Assembly (NCBI RefSeq): GCF_041928815.1
Contig: NZ_JBHFEI010000007.1
Span: 186,001 to 250,000 of the forward strand
Direction: 5' to 3'
DNA: 64,000 nt
From: JBHFEI01 sp041928815
Lineage (GTDB): Bacteria; Pseudomonadota; Alphaproteobacteria; Rhizobiales; Rhizobiaceae
A model generated the notes under the pieces. The model saw only the letters and a program-made list of their open reading frames with translations, was not told the DNA's origin and did no database searches. Shown here one piece after another: positions 1-9,638 of this stretch. Position numbers and translations under genes: made by a program. Position 1 is the stretch's first letter; every line of letters starts with the position of its first letter.

Positions 1-26
1 GTGACGATGACGACCCTGTCCTGCAT
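1..26 (-). CDS. partial gene start, possibly a short-chain dehydrogenase/reductase
   Basis: The minus strand has an ATG at 26-24 preceded by a good ribosome site (GGAGG, five bases upstream), opening the nine codons MQDRVVIVT before the window ends. A short basic start followed by a V-V-I-V-T strand is the usual beginning of a Rossmann-fold short-chain dehydrogenase, where TG..GIG follows, but the diagnostic glycines lie outside the window. Any NAD(P)-binding protein could begin this way, so the family is a guess. The gene reads away from the methyltransferase operon, which ends in a terminator near 290-344. Confidence 0.35.
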
Positions 27-289
27 GCTGTCCTCCGCGACGATCCGGAGCATGTCCCGCAAAGGCGCGCAGCGGTTTTGCAAGACATGCGTGAAGGCGA
101 ACATATAAAGCGCAGACGCGATTCTAAAAGATCCCGACGCGTTCCGGACGTGTCAGGGCCAATGCGATCCGTTTGTCCCGAAAGGACACGCGACCCCGAA
201 AGACCGGAAGGCCTGTCCGGGTCAGGATGACGCTTATGGCTTCCAGAGCATTTCCGGCCGTGGCGGGCTCCCCTCGGCGTCGGACAATA

Positions 290-344
290 TGGCAAAAACA
301 AAACGAGACAGCATGTTCAGTGAGCCGGTGCTCACCGAACATGC
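290..344 (-). terminator. Rho-independent terminator of the B12-transport operon
   Basis: Arms at 311-325 and 330-344 pair over 15 bases with one mismatch around a CGGT loop. On the minus strand the hairpin is followed by a T-rich run (290-310, containing TTTTGTTTTT). It lies about 45 bases past the methyltransferase stop, as expected for the end of the minus-strand operon. Confidence 0.8.
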
Positions 345-390
345 TCGCGCCGAAGCGTCGCGCAAATGGCGGGCGTTGCCGAGGGCGGCG

Positions 391-1173
391 TCAGCCGTTG
401 CCCGAAGGCTTGCGGCAGGAGAGCACGAAGCGCCGGTAGAGCCGCGTGCGCAGCCGGTTGCGCAGATCCGCGCCCTTGCGTTGCGCGGCGGCGATCGGCA
501 CATGCGACCGCTCCTCGAAGCCTTCGAAACCGGCGGCGTCGAGCATCGGCACCAGCCGCTCGACCGTCAGCCCGGCGCCGAAGGGAAGCCGCCGCATGAT
601 CGCACCGTGCCGCTCGCCCATCGCGCCGTCGTAATGGGGGTCGTGGCCGATCACCCGTTCGACGAGGGAAATCGCGGTCGCGGCGAGGCGGCCGAGCGGC
701 GTCGGCCTCGCCCAGTCGCCGTCGAAGACGAGCAGGACGCCGCCGGGCTTCAGCAGGCGGAACCAGTCGGCAAAGGCGGCCTCCGGCGCCGTCAGCGTCC
801 AGACGAGGTGGCGGCAGACGACGGCGTCATAGGCCGCGTCCGGCTCCATCGTCCGCTCGGCGTCGGCAAGCCGGAAACGGACGCGGTCCCGATGCTTGGC
901 GCGCGCGGTGGCGAGCATCGCCTCGGAAAAATCGAGCGCCGTGACGGCATGGCCGAGCGAGAGCAGCACGTCGGTGATCTCGCCTGTGCCGCAGGCGAGT
1001 TCGAGCACGGTCTGCGGAGGAGGCCCGAGCACGGCGCCGATCGCCGCCGCCCAGGCGTCGTGTTCGGGGCCCCGCGGGATGCGATGGCCGAAGGCGAGGT
1101 CGAAGGTCGCCGCGCGCCGCGACCAGTAGTCGCGGATGTCCTCTTTCAGGTCGTAATTGCCGCTGCCGCTCAT
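391..1173 (-). CDS. class I SAM-dependent methyltransferase, last gene of the B12-riboswitch operon
   Basis: 260 aa. The SAM-binding motif I is VLELACGTGEITDVL near residue 65, followed by the acidic end of strand 2 (ALDFSEAML) and motif-IV-like AAYDAVVCRHLVWTL, then LKPGGVLLVFDGD. This is a complete Rossmann methyltransferase of the Methyltransf_11/25 type (UbiE-like). Its ATG overlaps the stop of the upstream ATPase gene (ATGA), so it is translationally coupled to the transporter. The substrate cannot be read from the sequence. Because it sits under the cobalamin riboswitch with a corrinoid-type transporter, a role in modifying an imported corrinoid or a metal-chelating molecule is an inference only. 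Confidence 0.85.
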   Translation of the reverse strand: MSGSGNYDLKEDIRDYWSRRAATFDLAFGHRIPRGPEHDAWAAAIGAVLGPPPQTVLELACGTGEITDVLLSLGHAVTALDFSEAMLATARAKHRDRVRFRLADAERTMEPDAAYDAVVCRHLVWTLTAPEAAFADWFRLLKPGGVLLVFDGDWARPTPLGRLAATAISLVERVIGHDPHYDGAMGERHGAIMRRLPFGAGLTVERLVPMLDAAGFEGFEERSHVPIAAAQRKGADLRNRLRTRLYRRFVLSCRKPSGNG

Positions 1174-1976
1174 GCGCCGATCCGCCCGGCCGGAGAGACG
1201 ACCCGCGACGGGCGGCGCGCGACGGCGAAACGGATGTGGCAGCCGCCGTCGGCCTCGTGGGCGATGTCGGCCTCGACGCCGAAGACATCGGCGATCCGCT
1301 CCGCCGTCAGCACCTCGCGCGGCGTGCCGAGGGTGACGAGCCGGCCGCCCTGCATCACCGCGATCCGGTCGCAGAACATCGCCGCGTGGTTGAGGTCGTG
1401 CAGCGCGGCGACGACGGTCAGGTCCTGCCGGCGCACGAGGTCGAGGAGCGCGATCTGATGGCCGATGTCGAGATGGTTGGTCGGCTCGTCGAGCAGCAGG
1501 ATGTCCGGCTGCTGCGCCAGGGCGCGCGCGATGTGCAGCCGCTGCCGCTCGCCGCCCGACAGCGTGTGCCACCAGCGGCCGGAAAGATGGGCCATGTCGA
1601 CATTGGCGAGCGCCGCGTCGACGATGCGGTCGTCCTCCGGCGACCAGGGCGTCAGCGCGCCGAGATAAGGGGTGCGGCCGAGCTCGACCGCCTGGCGCGC
1701 GGTGATGCGTTCGGCGGTTTCCGCCTGCTGCTCGACAAAGGCGAGCCTTCGGGCGACGGCGCGGCGCCCGAGGGTCGCGATCGGCGCGCCGTCGAGGGTG
1801 ACGATGCCGGCCTTCGGCACGCGGATGCCGGCAATGAGCGCCATCAGGCTGGTCTTGCCCGAGCCGTTCGGCCCGATGATGCCGAGGAATTCGCCAGTGC
1901 GGACCGTCAGCGACACGTCCTTCAGGATCTCCACCCCGCCGGCGGACCAGCGGAGCCCTTCGCCTGCAAGCGTCAT
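1170..1976 (-). CDS. btuD: ABC transporter ATP-binding protein, FecE/BtuD type
   Basis: 268 aa. Walker A is GPNGSGKTS (about residue 35), the signature is LSGGERQRLHIARAL, Walker B is ILLLDEPTNHLD, and the switch histidine is in ALHDLNHA. The LDEPTNHLDI stretch and overall length are typical of iron-siderophore/cobalamin importer ATPases. The start overlaps the permease stop by four bases, and its own stop overlaps the methyltransferase start. Together with the upstream permease and binding protein it forms a complete type II importer. The cobalamin assignment rests on the riboswitch, not on the ATPase itself. Confidence 0.85.
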   Translation of the reverse strand: MTLAGEGLRWSAGGVEILKDVSLTVRTGEFLGIIGPNGSGKTSLMALIAGIRVPKAGIVTLDGAPIATLGRRAVARRLAFVEQQAETAERITARQAVELGRTPYLGALTPWSPEDDRIVDAALANVDMAHLSGRWWHTLSGGERQRLHIARALAQQPDILLLDEPTNHLDIGHQIALLDLVRRQDLTVVAALHDLNHAAMFCDRIAVMQGGRLVTLGTPREVLTAERIADVFGVEADIAHEADGGCHIRFAVARRPSRVVSPAGRIGA

Positions 1977-3001
1977 GGGCGTGCCCTCCTCTGCCCCAGG
2001 ATGACGGCGAAGGCCGGCGCGCCAACGAGCGCGGTGATGACGCCGATTGGCAGGACCTGGCCGGGGATCAGCGTGCGCGACAGGATGTCGGCGAGGATCA
2101 TGAACACCGCGCCGATCAGCGCGGAGGCCGGGAGCAGCACGCCGTGGCGCACCCCGACCAGAAGGCGTGCCGCATGCGGGATGACGAGGCCGACGAAGCC
2201 GATCGAACCGACGATCGACACCATCACCGCCGTCATCATCGCCGCGACACCGACGAGCGCCAGATAGGTGCGGCGCACGGAAATGCCGAGCGAGGCGGCC
2301 GATTCCGCGCCGAAGGTGAAGGCGTCGAGCGCGCGGGCATGCATCAGGCAGACGACGAGGCCGGCAAGCGCCGCCGGCACCGCCAGCCAGGCATCCGGCC
2401 AGCGCACGCCGGAGAGGTTGCCGAGCAGCCAGAACATGATGCCGCGCGCCTGCTCGGCGGTTGCCGCCTTGGTGACGATGAAGGAGGTGAGCGCGTTGAA
2501 GAGCTGCGAGCCGGCGACGCCGGCGAGGATGATCGCCGCCGTGCCGCGCCCGGCCCGGACCGCGAGCAGGCTGACGAGCAGGAAGGCGACGACGGCGCCG
2601 AGGAAGGCGCCGAGCGGCATCGTCAGGACCCCCGCGCCAACCCCGAGGATCGCGACGCCGACCGCCCCGGTCGAGGCGCCGGCGGAAATGCCGAGGATAT
2701 AAGGGTCGGCGAGCGGATTGCGCAGCAGCGACTGCAGCACCACGCCGGACAGCGCCAGCGAGGCGCCGCAGGCGGCCGCGACCACGGCCCGGCTCATGCG
2801 GTAGCTCCAGACGATGCCCTCGTCGAGCGGCTCCAGCGGATAGCCGGCGTTCCACAGCCGGTTCGCCACCGTCTGCGCCACGGTCGAGAACGGGATGGCG
2901 GTCTCGCCGATCGCCGCGCCGAACCAGAGCGCGGCGAGCAGAACGACGAGCGCGGCGATCACCGCGCCCGTGCGCCCGAGGGGAGGGACGGTCCGGCTCA
3001 C
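1973..3001 (-). CDS. btuC: ABC transporter permease, FecCD/BtuC family
   Basis: 342 aa, with many hydrophobic helices and the family landmarks of a FecCD permease: SYRMSRAVVAAACGASLALSGVVLQ near residue 65, NPLADPYILGISAGASTGA near residue 95, and the C-terminal GFVGLVIPHAARLLVG plus DILSRTLIPGQVLPIGVITALVGAPAF. It starts with GTG inside a GTGA overlap with the binding-protein stop. It forms the inner-membrane channel for the substrate delivered by the upstream gene. The B12/corrinoid specificity is inferred from the riboswitch; siderophore permeases look the same. Confidence 0.9.
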   Translation of the reverse strand: MSRTVPPLGRTGAVIAALVVLLAALWFGAAIGETAIPFSTVAQTVANRLWNAGYPLEPLDEGIVWSYRMSRAVVAAACGASLALSGVVLQSLLRNPLADPYILGISAGASTGAVGVAILGVGAGVLTMPLGAFLGAVVAFLLVSLLAVRAGRGTAAIILAGVAGSQLFNALTSFIVTKAATAEQARGIMFWLLGNLSGVRWPDAWLAVPAALAGLVVCLMHARALDAFTFGAESAASLGISVRRTYLALVGVAAMMTAVMVSIVGSIGFVGLVIPHAARLLVGVRHGVLLPASALIGAVFMILADILSRTLIPGQVLPIGVITALVGAPAFAVILGQRRARP

Positions 3002-4020
3002 CGGCTAAGGCCGGCGGCGTCGATGTCGGCGGCGAGCGTCTCGATGCCCTCGATCGTGCGAATCGTCGGGTTCATCGCCTGCGCGTCCATGGCGAAGACA
3101 TGGCCCGCCGTCACCGCCGGCATCAGCCGCGCCACCGGATCGGTCTTCAGGAAATCGCGCTTCGCCTCCAGGCTGTCGAGCGGATAGCGCCGCCGCTCCA
3201 TCGCGCCGGCGACGATGACGGTCGGGTTCGCCTTGGCGATCGTCTCCCAGCCGACGGTCGGCCATTCGTCGTCGGTCTTGATGATGTTGTCGATGCCGAG
3301 CGCCGACATGATGTAGCCCGGCGCGCCGTTCCTCCCCGCCACATAGGGATCGGCATCGGCGGCGCTCGAGAACCAGAAGACGGCCGAGATCCGGCCGCGC
3401 GCGGCGGCGATCTTCTCGCGGGCCGCCGCCTCGCGCGCCTTGAGGTCGGCGACGACCTCCTCGCCCCTGTCCTGCACGTCGTAGATCGCGGCGAGGTCGC
3501 GGATCTCCCTGTAGACGAGGTCCATGGTGAAGACCTGGTGGCGCACGCCGTCGCTGGCGGCACTGTTCTCCTTGCCGACGCAATCGGCCGGCGAGGTATA
3601 GACCGGGACGCCGAGTTCCTCGAACTGTTCCGGCCTGGCGACGACGCCCTCCGGCCCGACCTGCCACTGGAACTGGACCGTGACGATGTCCGGCTTCTTC
3701 GAGAGCACGCTCTCGAAGCTCGGATCGTTGTCGGCGAGCCGGTCGATCGTCGCGTTGACCTCCTCGTAGCCCTTCAGCACCGGTCCAACCCAGAGCGCCG
3801 TGCCGGCGACCCTGTCGGAAAGGCCGAGCAGGTAGAGGATCTCGGTGCTGCTCTGGCCGATCGACACCGTGCGTTGCGGCGCTTTCTGAATGGTGATGCT
3901 GCGGCCGCAGTTTTCGAGCGTCAGCGGATAGGCGGTCTCGGCGGCGAATGCCGGCGCGGCGAAACCGGCGGCAAGCGCCACGAGCCCGGCGACGATGCGC
4001 CGGCTGGAGAGAATGGTCAT
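2998..4020 (-). CDS. btuF: periplasmic binding protein, FepB/BtuF family, probable cobalamin or corrinoid binder
   Basis: 340 aa. The ATG at 4020 begins a classic signal peptide (ILSSRRIVAGLVALAAGFAAPAFAAE), so the longer open frame upstream is not used. The mature part has the class III binding-protein start (LTLENCGRSITIQKAPQRTVSIG, read as NCG..I....P.R.VS) followed by STEILYLLGLSDRVAG and later VGWETIAKANPTVIVAG. It is the first gene of a four-gene operon. A cobalamin riboswitch occupies its leader about 170 bases upstream, so the ligand is probably cobalamin, cobinamide or another corrinoid; iron chelates remain the alternative. Confidence 0.85.
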   Translation of the reverse strand: MTILSSRRIVAGLVALAAGFAAPAFAAETAYPLTLENCGRSITIQKAPQRTVSIGQSSTEILYLLGLSDRVAGTALWVGPVLKGYEEVNATIDRLADNDPSFESVLSKKPDIVTVQFQWQVGPEGVVARPEQFEELGVPVYTSPADCVGKENSAASDGVRHQVFTMDLVYREIRDLAAIYDVQDRGEEVVADLKAREAAAREKIAAARGRISAVFWFSSAADADPYVAGRNGAPGYIMSALGIDNIIKTDDEWPTVGWETIAKANPTVIVAGAMERRRYPLDSLEAKRDFLKTDPVARLMPAVTAGHVFAMDAQAMNPTIRTIEGIETLAADIDAAGLSR

Positions 4021-4192
4021 AGGGATTCCCCGATATGAATGACGTGGATGGAAAGGCGATGTCAGGAAGGCCGACAGGCGCGTCGATCGATCGTCATCGG
4101 GGAGGCAGGCGCGCGCATGCGCCGTGAAGACAAGGTGATGGTCATAGGGCTCCTGTTCCGGGCATCCCCGCCCGTGACGCTGGATCTTCGTA

Positions 4193-4398
4193 TGACGGCA
4201 GGTCTCCTGGCTTACGGATATGCGCCGGTCATCTGCCTTCCCGCGCGGGTCTCGCGCAGTGGCATGGCGCATCTTGCGCCACGAGGATGAACGGCAATCC
4301 GCTTACAGTTGCGGGGGCAGCCACGGTCTTGGCCCCTTTTCCGGGTCGTCCGCACCGTGTTCCCTATTATTCCCCTCCACCTCATGGGCAGGGGAACC
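4193..4398 (-). ncRNA. cobalamin (adenosylcobalamin) riboswitch
   Basis: Read on the minus strand, the leader contains the canonical core in the right order: a GGTTCCCC/GGGGAA stem (4398-4370), GGGAACACGGTGCGG, the CCGTGGCTGCCCCCGCAACTG core near 4325-4305, a CCACTGCGC element near 4255, GGGAAGGC, and the B12 box GCCAGGAGACCTGCC at 4197-4211. In this family effector binding usually represses expression. It lies between a CTTGAC-type promoter and the binding-protein start codon at 4020, so it should shut the transporter-methyltransferase operon when the cell has enough cobalamin. Confidence 0.93.
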
Positions 4399-4407
4399 GT
4401 CATCTCC

Positions 4408-4437
4408 AGATAGCGGCCGGCCGGCCCGCCCGTCAAG
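4408..4437 (-). promoter_or_regulatory. promoter of the riboswitch-controlled transporter operon
   Basis: The minus strand has CTTGAC at 4437-4432 and CTATCT at 4413-4408 with an 18-base spacer. This is close to the rhizobial housekeeping pattern CTTGAC-N17-CTATAT. Initiation here would begin the transcript just before the riboswitch. Confidence 0.6.
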
Positions 4438-4538
4438 GCGCCGCCACGAAGATTGACGCAAGGCCGGCCAGAACGGGAAAGGATGGGAGGGCAGGATCCG
4501 CGCAGGGCACTCTGGCGGCACGGATGAAGGCGCCCGTC

Positions 4539-5603
4539 TCAGAGGCCCGCCGCCTTGGTCAGATTGACGCGGAAGCGGTCGCGCCGGCGCTGGTAGCGGC
4601 GCGTCATCTCGGCCGAGGCATGGCCGAGCTGCTTCTGCACATGGCGCTCGTCGACTTCCGCCGACGAGGCAAGGCCGGCGCGCAGCGAATGGCCGGCGAA
4701 TTTCAGCGCGCGCTCGGCCTCGCTGAGGTCGCCGCGCACGCCGGCGGCAAGCGCGGTGCGCTTGACGAGCTTCGCCACCTCCTGGTCGCAGAGCCTGTCC
4801 GGCCCGACGGCCTTGCCCTTTCCGGTGACCCGGCGGAAGAGTGGCCCGGCCGGGATCTTCGCCAGCGTCAGCCAGGTCTGCAACGCCACGACAGGACAGG
4901 TCGCATCCGACGAGCCGCGGCCGATCTCGACCTCGCGCCAGCCGGTCTTGCCACGCAGCGTTACCACCATGCCCTTTTCGAGGATCTCGATCCAGCCGCG
5001 CCCGTCCTCCGTCTGGTCGCGCCCGACATCGAGGCCGACGATCTCCGAGCGGCGCAGCCCGCCGGCGAAGCCGACGAGCAGCATGGCGCGGTCGCGAAGC
5101 CCGCGAAGCGTGCCGCGGTCAAGCGTTTCGAGCATGGCGATCAGGTCTTCCGGCAGGATCGCCTCCTTCTGCCGCGGCGGCGCGGCATGGGTGTTGCGAA
5201 TGCCGGCGAGCACGGTGGCGATGTGGCGGTCCTTGCGGTCGAGCGCGAGGCCGCGCTGGGCGTAGTTCCAGGACAGCGACGAGAGGCGCCGCTCGATGGT
5301 CGAGACGGAATTCGGCTTCTTGCGACCATCGGCGGTGCCGGAGGCGCAGGCGGTGATGTAAAGGCCGACGACGCGCGGCTCCGGCGGAAGAATCTCGAGC
5401 CCGGCCCGGCGGCACCAGCCGGAAAAATGCTTCCAGTCCGCTGCATAGGCGCGGCGCGTATTGGCCGAGCTCGCCGCCTCGACATAGCCGCGCGCGCGGT
5501 CGACGAGCCGGTCCAGCCGGACGGGAAGGCTTGTGCCCTCCTGTCCGGGCGCCGAACCGGGACCTGTTCCCCGTACCGGAAGGTCGCTTGCGTCGTCCTG
5601 CAT
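4539..5603 (-). CDS. tyrosine-type site-specific recombinase/integrase
   Basis: 354 aa with the ATG at 5603; the same frame is open much further upstream but that part overlaps the next operon and is not used. An N-terminal SAM-like DNA-binding domain (SSANTRRAYAADWKHFSGWC near residue 45) precedes the catalytic domain. Catalytic residues are visible: Arg in GLRRSEIVGLD, HxxR in GHSLRAGLA, His in LGHASAEMT and the nucleophile Tyr in RRYQRRRDRF. No excisionase, tRNA or repeat typical of an integrated element is seen beside it, so it may be a resident recombinase or the remnant of a mobile element. It lies immediately upstream of the B12-transport operon, reading the same way. Confidence 0.9.
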   Translation of the reverse strand: MQDDASDLPVRGTGPGSAPGQEGTSLPVRLDRLVDRARGYVEAASSANTRRAYAADWKHFSGWCRRAGLEILPPEPRVVGLYITACASGTADGRKKPNSVSTIERRLSSLSWNYAQRGLALDRKDRHIATVLAGIRNTHAAPPRQKEAILPEDLIAMLETLDRGTLRGLRDRAMLLVGFAGGLRRSEIVGLDVGRDQTEDGRGWIEILEKGMVVTLRGKTGWREVEIGRGSSDATCPVVALQTWLTLAKIPAGPLFRRVTGKGKAVGPDRLCDQEVAKLVKRTALAAGVRGDLSEAERALKFAGHSLRAGLASSAEVDERHVQKQLGHASAEMTRRYQRRRDRFRVNLTKAAGL

Positions 5604-5912
5604 CTGTTCTCGTCCTTGTCTGTCCCGGCGCATGCACACCGGCTCAGGGCCCGCTTGCGGATATCGCGGATGCGGCGAAGCAGGCCTTGCTCCCTTTTCA
5701 CCCGGCGGACTCGCCGGATCAAGCCCTATGGCACGGTCCTGATCCGGACCTGACCGCCGGGCGTGCCCAAGAAATTCCTTCCGAGACGAGAAGCAATCTT
5801 GACAAAATACAGATCGTATCGAACAAATGTCAAAGTGACTGGCTTGAGGAAGCCCGGGCACGGATCGGCCGCAGCGGGAGGAGCCGCCAGCGGCATTGGG
5901 AGGAGAGACATC
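5604..5912 (+). promoter_or_regulatory. control region of the sugar/polyol ABC operon, with an inverted repeat
   Basis: This is a 309-base gap between the divergent integrase and the binding-protein gene. The half-sites TTGACA (5799-5804) and TGTCAA (5828-5833) form an inverted repeat; the left half is also a good -35 element (TCTTGACA). The following 17-18 bases give no strong -10 (ACAAAT at best). The arrangement suits an operator overlapping a promoter. The likely ligand is the SorC-DhaK fusion regulator encoded at the end of the operon, but that is inference. A strong ribosome site (GGGAGGAG) precedes the ATG at 5913. Confidence 0.45.
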
Positions 5913-7403
<1,491 letters not shown>

Positions 7404-7430
7404 GCCGGCGGGCGTGATCTGATACCGGTG

Positions 7431-7469
7431 GCGGCCCTCCCGTTTGCGTGCTTGCACGCGATGGGCCGC
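7431..7469 (+). other. intercistronic stem-loop after the binding-protein gene
   Basis: Outer arms GCGGCCC (7431-7437) and GGGCCGC (7463-7469) enclose an inner GCGTGC/GCACGC stem. No T-run follows, so full termination is unlikely. Placed 28 bases after the binding-protein stop and about 105 bases before the first permease, it probably stabilises the upstream mRNA and keeps permease expression lower. Confidence 0.65.
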
Positions 7470-7574
7470 CCCTTCCTTGCCCGAAGGACAGCATTGCCGT
7501 GCCTGCGTGGGCCTCGCGGTGATCCCGCAGAGCGTATCGCAGCCCTGTCCGCACACCTTACGGATTGAAAGATC

Positions 7575-8489
7575 ATGGCGTCAGCACCCGGCCCCTCCGG
7601 CTTCAAGGACAATCGTCGCGTCATCGTGTTCGCGCTGCTCGCGCCGGTGCTGGCCTTCTTCGTCGTGTTCAACACGATCCCGACGCTCTGGCTGCTCGGG
7701 CTCTCCTTCCACAAGTTCTCGCTGATCTCGGGCATGCCGCCCGAATTCTTCGGCTTCCGCAATTTCCAGGACATTTTCCGCAACCGCAACGGCATCTGGG
7801 GCGATCTCGGCCGCACCTTCCTCTTCGTCGGCGTCGGCGTCGCCGTGCAGACCGGGCTCGGCATCCTGCTCGGCTTCCTGTTCTGGGGATCGAAGGACAT
7901 GCCCGGCCGCAGGCTCGCTCTGACGCTGCTGTTCACGCCGATGGTGCTGACGCCGGTGGCGACCGGAACCTTCTTCCGCTTCATCTACGACCCGACCTTC
8001 GGCGTGCTGAACGCGCTCGTCGGCTGGCTGTCGCCGACCGGCACCATCGATTTCCTCGGCAATCCGCAGATCGCCTTCTGGGCGGTGCTCGCCGTCGACT
8101 GCTGGATGTGGACGCCGTTCATGACGCTGATGACGCTGGCGGCGCTCGGCTCCGTGCCGAAGGCGGAACTGGAGGCGGCCGAGATCGACCGGCTCTCCTG
8201 GCCGAAGCGCGTCTCGCTGGTCATCTGGCACCACGGCAAGTTCATCCTGATGCTCGGCGTGCTGCTGCGCACCATCGACAGTTTCAAGACGCTCGACCTG
8301 ATCATCCCGATGACCAAGGGCGGCCCCGGCCAGACCACCCGCCTCGTCGCCGTCGAGCTCAACAAGCAGAGCTTCGAGAGCTTCAACATGGGCTGGTCGT
8401 CGGCCTATTCGGTGCTCCTCCTTTTGATCTCGATCGCCATGACCTCGATGTTCATCTTCATCCTCAACCGCCGCCGGAAGGGACGCTGA
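7575..8489 (+). CDS. ABC transporter permease, MalF/UgpA-like
   Basis: 304 aa with about six membrane helices, beginning after a short basic N-terminus (FKDNRRVIVFALLAPVLAFFVV). The cytoplasmic EAA loop that contacts the ATPase reads AELEAAEIDRLSWPKRVSLVI (near residue 200), the expected place in a binding-protein-dependent type I importer permease. It is followed by KTLDLIIPMTKGGPGQTT, the usual conserved C-terminal stretch. The second permease starts one base after its stop. It forms one half of the membrane channel for the substrate of the upstream binding protein. Confidence 0.9.
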   Translation: MASAPGPSGFKDNRRVIVFALLAPVLAFFVVFNTIPTLWLLGLSFHKFSLISGMPPEFFGFRNFQDIFRNRNGIWGDLGRTFLFVGVGVAVQTGLGILLGFLFWGSKDMPGRRLALTLLFTPMVLTPVATGTFFRFIYDPTFGVLNALVGWLSPTGTIDFLGNPQIAFWAVLAVDCWMWTPFMTLMTLAALGSVPKAELEAAEIDRLSWPKRVSLVIWHHGKFILMLGVLLRTIDSFKTLDLIIPMTKGGPGQTTRLVAVELNKQSFESFNMGWSSAYSVLLLLISIAMTSMFIFILNRRRKGR

Positions 8490-8490
8490 C

Positions 8491-9324
8491 ATGTCCGAAA
8501 CCTTGCGCGCCCGCGTCTACTACGTCGTCCTCTGGCTGGTCTCGCTCCTGTTCTTCTCGCCGGTCGCCTGGATCATCCTGTCGTCCTTCAAGACGCGGGG
8601 CGACATCCTGGCGACGCCGCCGAAGCTGTTCTTCACCCCGACGCTCGCCAATTACGTCGATCTCTTCGTCAACAACCGCTCCTTCCTGCTGCAGCTCGCC
8701 AATTCCGTCATCCTGTCGGTGGCGGCGGTGGTGATCGCGGTCTTCGTCTCGTTCCTGGCGGCCTTCTGCTTCTCGCGCTTCCGGCCGAAGGGAACGGATT
8801 TCCTGATGTTCCTGCTGCTGTCGATCCGCATGCTGCCCGGACCGGCGGTCATCCTGCCGGTCTATCTGATGTATGTGGCCTTCGGCTGGAAGGACAGCCA
8901 CCTGGCGCTGATCCTGTTCTACGCCATGTTCTCGATCCCCTTCTCGGTCTGGATCCTGAAGGGCTTCCTCGATGGCGTCTCGACGCGCTTCGACGAGACC
9001 GGCCGGGTCAATGGCGGCTCCTGGTTCCACATCATCTTCCGCGTCGTGCTGCCGCAGGTGAAGCCGGGCCTGATCGCCGCCTTCATCTTCAACATGATCT
9101 TCGTCTGGAACGAGTTCCTGTTCAACTTCATCATCGGCGGCGTCTCGACGCAGAACATTCCCTATGCGCTCGCCGTCGGCGCCTATTCGGACGGCGGCCT
9201 CAACTGGACCTTCATCTCGGCGCTGACCTCGATCTACATCCTGCCGCCGGTCCTCTTCATCTATTTCTTCCAGAAATACCTGCTCGTCGGTATGACCTTC
9301 GGCACGGTCCGCGGGGAGGTGTGA
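8491..9324 (+). CDS. ABC transporter permease, MalG/UgpE-like
   Basis: 277 aa, six predicted helices. Typical MalG-type features are WIILSSFKTRGDILATPPKLFFTPTLANYVDLF in the first periplasmic loop and the EAA loop DETGRVNGGSWFHIIFRVVLPQVKPGL near residue 180. It is coupled to the preceding permease (one base between stop and ATG). It is the second half of the heterodimeric channel. The C-terminus (FQKYLLVGMTFGTVRGEV) matches the usual end of this family, so the gene is intact. Confidence 0.9.
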   Translation: MSETLRARVYYVVLWLVSLLFFSPVAWIILSSFKTRGDILATPPKLFFTPTLANYVDLFVNNRSFLLQLANSVILSVAAVVIAVFVSFLAAFCFSRFRPKGTDFLMFLLLSIRMLPGPAVILPVYLMYVAFGWKDSHLALILFYAMFSIPFSVWILKGFLDGVSTRFDETGRVNGGSWFHIIFRVVLPQVKPGLIAAFIFNMIFVWNEFLFNFIIGGVSTQNIPYALAVGAYSDGGLNWTFISALTSIYILPPVLFIYFFQKYLLVGMTFGTVRGEV

Positions 9325-9325
9325 C

Positions 9326-9637
9326 ATGACGCCCGAAACCGAAGACACCGGGACGACGCGCGAGACGCCGTTCATCGACCGGCTGGAGGCCGTGCTGATG
9401 ACGCTGATCGTCGTCGGCATCCTGCTCGTCGCCCAGCAATGGTCGGTGACGGTGTTCCGCATCGGCCTTTCGATCCTCGTCTGCGCCACGCTGGTGCAGA
9501 TCGCCGTCGGCAACGTGCCGCGGACCTTGGGCGTCGGCGCCAGCATCCTGCGCATCGTGCTCCTGCTCGGCGTCGTCGCGCTGATGTTCGGCCTCGGCAT
9601 CCTGCTCGCCCCCTATTTTGCCGGAATTGGACGCTGA
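9326..9637 (+). CDS. small membrane protein embedded in the ABC operon
   Basis: 103 aa. After an acidic, Thr-rich N-terminus (about residues 1-20) there are three likely membrane segments: AVLMTLIVVGILLVAQQW, VFRIGLSILVCATLVQIAV and ILRIVLLLGVVALMFGLGIL. It begins one base after the second permease stop (GGGGAGGTG ribosome site) and ends one base before the first ATPase gene, so it belongs to the transport unit. The rhizobial glycerol importer also carries a small membrane protein in this position (GlpU/DUF2160), which makes an accessory subunit likely. I cannot confirm family membership from sequence alone. Confidence 0.8.
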   Translation: MTPETEDTGTTRETPFIDRLEAVLMTLIVVGILLVAQQWSVTVFRIGLSILVCATLVQIAVGNVPRTLGVGASILRIVLLLGVVALMFGLGILLAPYFAGIGR

Positions 9638-9638
9638 C

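Noticed and set aside
289..1458. A 389-codon plus-strand frame opposite the methyltransferase and ATPase genes
   Set aside because: High-GC antisense shadow: Arg/Gly/Ala/His-rich with no motif or ribosome site, while the minus-strand genes show full family motifs.
4193..5603. A tRNA or att site next to the recombinase
   Set aside because: No cloverleaf and no duplicated tRNA end was found on either side.
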